Positions 21,984-26,477 of a stretch of 26,477 bases of DNA are shown here, piece by piece; the first letter of the stretch is position 1; the number at the start of each line of letters is the position of its first letter. The notes under the pieces are model-generated. The model was not told where the DNA came from. It saw only the letters and a program-made list of their open reading frames with translations, and made no database searches. This DNA comes from JBBDYH01 sp040901795 (GTDB taxonomy: Bacteria > Planctomycetota > Planctomycetia > Pirellulales > JALHPA01). The position numbers were made by a program, and so were the translations under genes. The stretch covers positions 1 to 26,477 of the forward strand of contig JBBDYH010000073.1 in assembly GCA_040901795.1 (NCBI GenBank). Direction: 5' to 3'.

Positions 21984-23732
21984 ATGGCAAAAAACGGCAA
22001 CGGCCGACGCCACACGACGCAGCAGTCGGTGGATCAGGCGGTCAAGAGCATCTGTGACATCATGCGTCGTGGCAACTGTGCTGGGGCCATGCAGTACGTG
22101 CCGGAACTCACGTGGATTCTCTTCCTGCGCATCCTCGATGAGAAGGAGCATCGCGAAGAGCAGGAGGCCGAAGCGCTGGGCGTGCGGTTCCGCGCCTCAT
22201 TGGAATCGCCCTATCGCTGGCGCGACTGGGGCTCTCCGCCCGAAGCATTGACCGACGGCCAAGCCAACAAGCGCGTCGATCTTCAGAACGCGCCTCAGAA
22301 TGCCTTGTTCAACTTCATCAACATCGAGTTGCTGCCGCACCTGAAGAGCCTCAGGAACCGGCCCGACGCCACGCCCCGGCAGAAGGTCGTCAGCGAAATC
22401 ATGACCGGCGTGGAGCGCGTCCGCATCGATACCGAGCGCAACTTCCTTGACGTGCTAGACAAGGTGCACCAGCTCACTACCGAAGCCATCGATCCGACAC
22501 ATGTCTTCACGCTCTCGCAGGTCTACGAGGGCCTGCTGCTCAAGATGGGCGAGAAGGGCAACGACGGCGGACAGTTCTTCACGCCGCGGCAGGTCATCAA
22601 GGCCATGGTGCGCGTGATCGATCCGAAGGCCGACGAGACCGTCTACGATCCCGGTTGCGGAACCGGTGGCTTCCTGGCTCAGAGTTTCGAGCACATCAAG
22701 AACCGACTGGTGGACGATGCCACGGCCGAGCAGTTGGAATCGCTAAAGCAGCGCACGTTCTGGGGGCGCGAAAAAGAGAACCTCATCTACCCCATCGCGC
22801 TTGCCAATCTCGTGCTGCACGGTGTCGACAAGCCGAATCTTTGGCACGGCAACACGCTGACCGGGAGGGAGGCCTACGGCGGACTGTTCGACGGCGCGCC
22901 ACAGACCTTCGACGTGATCCTGACCAATCCGCCGTTCGGTGGCAAAGAAGGCAAGGAAGCCCAGACCAACTTCGACTATAAAACGAGCGCCACGCAGGTG
23001 CTGTTTCTGCAGCACGTCATCCGGTCGCTACGCGATGGCGGGCGCTGCGGGATTGTGCTCGACGAGGGTTTGCTGTTCCGTACGAACCAGGACGCGTTCA
23101 CCAAGACCAAGCGAAAGCTGCTCGACGAGTGCGACCTGTGGTGCGTAGTCAGCCTGCCCGCCGGTGTCTTCACCGCCGCAGGCGCGGGCGTGAAGACGAA
23201 TCTGTTGTTCTTCACCAAGGGCCAGCCTACTCGCAAGATTTGGTACTACGACCTGGCGGACGTCAAGGTCCGCAAGAAGACGCCGCTGACACTAAAGCAC
23301 TTCGATGATTTCATCCGACTGTTGCCACAGCGCGCCGACAGCGACTTGTCCTGGACCGTGGACATGGACCAGCGCAAGCGGATCGCCGCCAACGAGTCTC
23401 GCCCGCTGAAGGAACAGTCCACCGCCAAGAGCCGAGAGGCCGCGGAGTGGAACGAGCGGCTGAAGGAACTGAAGAAGGCGGACCCTCGCGACGAAGCCGC
23501 GATCGAGGACGCCGAAACCAAGGTCAACGCACTGGTCCGCGAGGCGCGCGAGCTCGCGGCCAAGGCCAAGGAGATCGAGGACGCCGTCTACGACCTCAAG
23601 GCCGTCAATCCCCACAGAAAACCAGTTGTCGACACCCGCACCCCCGAGGAACTTATGGACATCATTGAGGCCAAAGGCCGCGAGATCGCCGACGCCCTGG
23701 CGGCGCTGCGAATGGAAAAGGCGCGAGCATGA
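21984..23732 (+). CDS. hsdM: Type I restriction-modification methyltransferase (M) subunit
   Basis: This is an N6-adenine DNA methyltransferase, 582 residues. An HsdM N-terminal helical domain (QQSVDQAVKSICDIMRRGNC, then WILFLRILDEKE) precedes the catalytic domain: QFFTPRQVIKAMV (197-209), motif I YDPGCGTGGFL (221-231) for S-adenosylmethionine binding, and motif IV NPPF at 315-318. A long helical charged C-terminus (EWNERLKELKKADPRDEAA and on to RMEKARA) should contact HsdS. The ATG at 21984 (MAKNGNGRR) is chosen because longer starts would overlap the DUF3037 gene. It should form the M2S core with the HsdS encoded 3 kb upstream. All motifs are intact. Confidence 0.94.
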   Translation: MAKNGNGRRHTTQQSVDQAVKSICDIMRRGNCAGAMQYVPELTWILFLRILDEKEHREEQEAEALGVRFRASLESPYRWRDWGSPPEALTDGQANKRVDLQNAPQNALFNFINIELLPHLKSLRNRPDATPRQKVVSEIMTGVERVRIDTERNFLDVLDKVHQLTTEAIDPTHVFTLSQVYEGLLLKMGEKGNDGGQFFTPRQVIKAMVRVIDPKADETVYDPGCGTGGFLAQSFEHIKNRLVDDATAEQLESLKQRTFWGREKENLIYPIALANLVLHGVDKPNLWHGNTLTGREAYGGLFDGAPQTFDVILTNPPFGGKEGKEAQTNFDYKTSATQVLFLQHVIRSLRDGGRCGIVLDEGLLFRTNQDAFTKTKRKLLDECDLWCVVSLPAGVFTAAGAGVKTNLLFFTKGQPTRKIWYYDLADVKVRKKTPLTLKHFDDFIRLLPQRADSDLSWTVDMDQRKRIAANESRPLKEQSTAKSREAAEWNERLKELKKADPRDEAAIEDAETKVNALVREARELAAKAKEIEDAVYDLKAVNPHRKPVVDTRTPEELMDIIEAKGREIADALAALRMEKARA

Positions 23733-24008
23733 CGTGTTGTGACACCATCTCGCGACTGTCTCCCGATCACGCCGCTGCCCTGCCCAATGCCTCCTGTTTC
23801 AACCTAGAACCGCATCTCACTTCAAGTCGATGGGCGCTCCCGGCGATGTCTACCGGCTTGTGTGTCATTCGGGCTTTCCGGCACGCCGGGATCATTTGGA
23901 GCCCCAGCGCGCCGGGAGACTTGTTCGTCCTTTGGACGGAGCTTGCCCCAGTTTACACGCCGCGGCGGGGCCTTCGTAATTCTCTTGGCCCGTGGCCCAA
24001 TTTTGGCC

Positions 24009-24037
24009 TTGACAAACAATATGAAATTTGGTACACT
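24009..24037 (+). promoter_or_regulatory. Near-consensus sigma70-type promoter without a downstream gene
   Basis: TTGACA (24009-24014) is a perfect -35 box; after exactly 17 bases comes TACACT (24032-24037), four of six matches to TATAAT including the key TA and final T. The spacer is AT-rich in a GC-rich neighbourhood. Transcription would run right into the repeats at 24174-24331. No ORF of gene size follows. Confidence 0.5.
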
Positions 24038-24173
24038 ATACGACATAAGGCCCGCATTAGAGCTGTCTGCCTGTGCCCGCAGAGTTTACCCGCCGTGGCG
24101 GGCCGCGTCCTGTGCCGTGACAGCCAGCGACGCGGACAAACCTAGCGCGTCAGAACAGACGCCGCTCGCCCAG

Positions 24174-24234
24174 TGTAGCCATTTCGCTCCGCGAGATGGA
24201 GCATGATCACGCACCAGCGTGATGATGCACGGCG
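24174..24234. repeat. Partial copy of the TGTAG hairpin module
   Basis: It starts TGTAG and then follows the inner module of 842-897 closely: a CCATTTCGC/GCGAGATGG stem with loop TCC (one G-T pair), then an ATCACGC/GCGTGAT stem with a four-base loop instead of GGA. The right end is degenerate. Confidence 0.65.
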
Positions 24235-24270
24235 AACGGCTCGATCTTTAACAACCAGAACCCGGCCAGT

Positions 24271-24331
24271 CCGCGACGAAGAGTCGCGGCCCAACAACAC
24301 GCCGCGACGAAGAGTCGCGGCCCAACAACAC
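24271..24331. repeat. Two tandem 30-bp copies, each with a 7-bp hairpin
   Basis: The identical 30-bp units at 24271-24300 and 24302-24331 are separated by one G (period 31). Each unit begins with CCGCGAC-GAAGA-GTCGCGG, a perfect 7-bp stem with a five-base loop, followed by CCCAACAACAC. Two copies without spacers exclude a CRISPR array. Confidence 0.9.
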
Positions 24332-24495
24332 TTACGTGCGAAGCGCCCCTTCGCTGGCCGGTTGCCTGCCCGTAGCGCTCCTGCGAAATAAGGCGCGATC
24401 AAAAGCGCATCAATTCGCCGCCTGCCAAGGCCACCGCTCCTTGCAACGTGCTGGGATAATTCGGCTTGCGACGATCGCCGCCGGCATGATGCGTC

Positions 24496-24563
24496 GAGTT
24501 ATTGCGCTTTTTCCGTGATTTAATTATTTTTCGCCGAAATTCATCCTCAATGCGCAATAACTC
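24496..24563. repeat. 12-bp perfect inverted repeat around an AT-rich core
   Basis: GAGTTATTGCGC (24496-24507) and GCGCAATAACTC (24552-24563) are exact reverse complements. The 44-bp core is strikingly AT-rich for this window (it includes GATTTAATTATTTTT). No coding frame is present. It could be a protein-binding site, a terminal-repeat scar, or a structured RNA. Confidence 0.7.
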
Positions 24564-24659
24564 CAAAACAATGTTTCACGTAACATTCGCGCACGGCGGC
24601 CGTCAACGGCGCCGCTTGCCAGAGCGCGCGCCGATCTGACTGAACCTCTCCGCGCGTTA

Positions 24660-25136
24660 CTACTGTTTCTGATTTCGCGGGTCGTCGGCCGGATTGACGT
24701 ACTTGATCGTCCACGGTCCTATGCCGTGCAACTGAATGATCGTCTCGCCCTTGACCCAGGCGAAGTGCTCCATGTTGGCTTCCCACGTGCCAAATGCGCC
24801 CGCCGGCATCGCCTTCGCCCGTTTGGCGTCGAACTTCTCGCCCATGCCGATATTGAGCGTGCCGGCGATCACGGTCACGCGTTCGGTTTTCGGGTGAGTG
24901 TGCGGCGCAACGCGGAAGCCATCGGGCAATTTCAAGCGGAACACAAACGGCCCTTCTTTGTTCGGGTCGCCTTCCAGCACTGCGATCTGCGACCCCTTGG
25001 CCAGGGAGGGCGGACCATTTTGCCACTTCACGCGGTCAGGGAGGTGGAGGACGATTCCCTCATCGTGTTGGGCGGCGAAGCAAACACTCCCCATAGTCAA
25101 CGCGATACCGATTGCCGTGGCGATGACCGTTCGCAT
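24660..25136 (-). CDS. Secreted cupin-domain protein
   Basis: This is a 158-residue protein with a signal peptide (MRTVIATAIGIALTMGSVCFAA) and an AAGGGAGC ribosome-binding site before the ATG at 25136. The single cupin barrel shows the first metal motif as His79, His81 and Glu85 (APHTHPKTERVTVIAGTLNIG) and a second-motif histidine at His124 (ANMEHFAWV). It would therefore bind a divalent metal in the periplasm. Such small secreted cupins have varied or unknown activities; no substrate can be named. It stands alone between the gene-poor region and the symporter. Confidence 0.85.
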   Translation of the reverse strand: MRTVIATAIGIALTMGSVCFAAQHDEGIVLHLPDRVKWQNGPPSLAKGSQIAVLEGDPNKEGPFVFRLKLPDGFRVAPHTHPKTERVTVIAGTLNIGMGEKFDAKRAKAMPAGAFGTWEANMEHFAWVKGETIIQLHGIGPWTIKYVNPADDPRNQKQ

Positions 25137-25323
25137 GATAAAGCTCCCTTTGTTAGTTGGAGACTTCTAAGCACATTCGGGCCATTGTACCGGCGTCAAT
25201 CGGCGGCCGCGAATTGACCCAACGGCGGGGTATCCTGAACCCCAACCTTAGCACGACGAGCGCTACCCATGGGATTGACCTGCAATGATTCGCAATGCCG
25301 TCCCGCGGCTGATAGTTGTGGGT

Positions 25324-26477
25324 CTACGCGAAGAACCAGCACATCGCCAGCGTGCAGGCCACTAGTAAGCAAGCCCAGAGCTTGTCGCGCTGCCACCAGG
25401 GGCGGATGGCGTCCTGTCCGGCAAGCCGCTGGTGCTTGAAGCGCCGCCAGGTGTATTGCTCGCGGTCGCCGTCGCGCTCGTGCCGGGTCGAGACGCTCAC
25501 GATCAAGAGCACGCCATAGCAAGCCAGCGTGGCCAGGGCGGCGCGGTGAAAGGCCTGCAACTGGTGATCGAAGGCGAGGCGGGCCGTCTGTTCGAAAAAG
25601 ATCGACATAAACGGCCCGGCCAGAATACAGACGAAGGCGGCGGTGCGCGTCACCAGCGGCTGCAAGATACCGGCCACGTAGGCCACGATCACACCCGGCA
25701 CAAGATAGGCGTTGAAGTCGACCATGGTGTTGAAGATGCCCGACTGCGTCCGGCCGAAGTACAGCGACAGACCGATCGCCAAGGCGACCATCAGCATCAT
25801 GGCGGTGCGGCCGACCCAGATCAGTCGCATTTCGGACGCCGCGGGCCGCACGTACTTCTTGTAAATGTCGAACGTGAACAAGGTGGCGGTCGAGTTCATC
25901 ATCGAGTCGATCGTGGAAAGAATGCCGGCCACGAGTCCGGCCATCACCAGACCCACCAGGCCATAACCCGCCGGAAGCAGCGTGCGGGTGAGTCCGGCAA
26001 ACGCCGTATCACTTTCGGTGGCCGGATCGATCGCCAGAATGTAGCCGGCCGCCATGCCGGGCACGATGCACAAAAACGGGATCAGCAGTTTAAAAAAACC
26101 GGCCGTGATGGTGCCCATGCGGGCGTCCCAGTCGCTCCGGGCGCCCAGAGTTCTTTGCACGATGAACTGGTTGGTGCCCCAATAGTAGAGGTGCAAGACC
26201 ATCAGGCCGCTGAGAACGCCGCTCCAGGGAAGCTCCGGGTGGTCGGCGTCGAAAAAGACGTGGAACTTTTCGGGTTGCTTTTCGAGTAATCCGGAGAGGC
26301 CGCCGACGCTGGGATGCCAGATCGCCAACACGGCGAGCGTGCCGCTGCCGAGCAGCAACAGCACGCTTTGGACGACGTCGTTGAAGATGTCGGCCTTCAA
26401 GCCGCCGAAGAACGTATAAGCGGCGGCCACGGCGGCCAGCAGGCAAACGGCAAGGTCGTAGCTGACTGCGTACTGTG
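25324..26477 (-). CDS. Sodium:solute symporter family protein, C-terminal part (runs off window)
   Basis: The minus strand is open from the window edge to a TAG at 25326-25324, giving about 384 residues of an SSS/SLC5-type transporter normally 500-600 long. Hallmarks are AAYTFFGGLKADIFNDVVQS, the LHLYYWGTNQFIVQRTLGA segment, and LVMAGLVAGILSTIDSMMNS followed by TLFTFDIYKKYVRP. The SxxxS within the latter belongs to the sodium site in LeuT-fold members. About eight to nine membrane helices are visible, then a charged cytoplasmic stretch (STRHERDGDREQYTWRRFKH) and a last hydrophobic helix. The substrate is unknown, although sugar-type SGLT relatives are frequent in planctomycetes. The true start lies outside the window. 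Confidence 0.92.
   Translation of the reverse strand, partial: QYAVSYDLAVCLLAAVAAAYTFFGGLKADIFNDVVQSVLLLLGSGTLAVLAIWHPSVGGLSGLLEKQPEKFHVFFDADHPELPWSGVLSGLMVLHLYYWGTNQFIVQRTLGARSDWDARMGTITAGFFKLLIPFLCIVPGMAAGYILAIDPATESDTAFAGLTRTLLPAGYGLVGLVMAGLVAGILSTIDSMMNSTATLFTFDIYKKYVRPAASEMRLIWVGRTAMMLMVALAIGLSLYFGRTQSGIFNTMVDFNAYLVPGVIVAYVAGILQPLVTRTAAFVCILAGPFMSIFFEQTARLAFDHQLQAFHRAALATLACYGVLLIVSVSTRHERDGDREQYTWRRFKHQRLAGQDAIRPWWQRDKLWACLLVACTLAMCWFFA

Larger units (their letters stand above)
23733..24659. other. 927-bp gene-poor, repeat-rich region downstream of hsdM
   Basis: No frame here encodes a protein I can support; the longest, beginning at 23729 in the hsdM stop, is Cys/Pro/Arg-rich and crosses repeats. 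The region contains small GC palindromes, a near-consensus promoter at 24009-24037, a module related to the 814-925 repeat at 24174-24234, a tandem hairpin repeat at 24271-24331, and an inverted repeat around an AT-rich patch at 24496-24563. It marks the right border of the restriction island. Confidence 0.6.

Noticed and set aside
24023..24055. MKFGTLYDIRP peptide start resembling luciferase-like monooxygenases
   Set aside because: The similarity ends after about eleven residues and the sequence is better explained as a promoter spacer.
23729..24145. Plus-strand 138-codon frame starting in the hsdM stop codon
   Set aside because: The ATGA overlap is attractive, but the sequence is Cys/Pro/Arg-rich, runs through GC palindromes and the promoter, and matches no hsd gene.
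24271..24331. CRISPR-like repeats
   Set aside because: Only two copies with a single-base gap and internal hairpins; no spacers and no cas genes.
25432..26289. Plus-strand 285-codon frame opposite the symporter
   Set aside because: His/Arg/Gln-rich antisense shadow; the minus strand shows SSS family signatures.

Overview
The window is a high-GC bacterial chromosome segment that most resembles a planctomycete (Pirellulales-like). The reasons are the very large secreted protein with two c-type heme motifs, a PPC-like domain, a toroid segment and HEAT-like repeats; genes spaced by short hairpin-rich repeats; weak or absent Shine-Dalgarno sites at many starts; and a sodium:solute symporter beside small secreted cupin proteins. 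The taxonomic call is inference from gene content and style; no rRNA or marker gene is present.

Positions 1-8.4 kb hold ordinary metabolic and envelope genes, mostly on the minus strand: the N-terminal third of a biosynthetic arginine decarboxylase, an unrecognised plus-strand gene, a MATE exporter, a polytopic membrane protein with GT39/PMT-like features paired with a DPMS/ArnC-type family 2 glycosyltransferase, and a TolC-family outer-membrane efflux protein. Almost every gap here carries a compact palindromic repeat. Several have TGTAG...CTACA ends and hairpins with a CTCCG/CGGAG centre.

Positions 8.4-13.3 kb hold a frameshifted PIN-domain (VapC-like) pseudogene, a 1339-residue secreted diheme protein, a 75-bp inverted-repeat element and a short coding remnant.

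Positions 13.3-23.7 kb form a defence-type island built on a type I restriction-modification locus. On the plus strand lie a RadC-like JAMM protein with a fused N-terminal winged-helix-like segment, hsdR, a four-helix-bundle protein, a deletion remnant of a DUF1016/PDDEXK nuclease gene, and hsdS; the first four are chained by 4-bp ATGA overlaps. hsdM lies 3 kb further on, coupled to a DUF3037 gene. Between hsdS and DUF3037-hsdM sits a compact minus-strand operon (18898-21353): a MerR-type HTH protein, a 54-codon overlapping small ORF, a protein whose C-terminus resembles a COMM domain, an unrecognised protein, and a putative permuted papain-like cysteine peptidase. I do not recognise this operon as a described system, and it is the best candidate for something new.

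Positions 23.7-24.66 kb are gene-poor and repeat-rich, with a near-consensus sigma70-type promoter that has no gene behind it. The window ends with a secreted cupin protein and the C-terminal part of a sodium:solute symporter, both on the minus strand.
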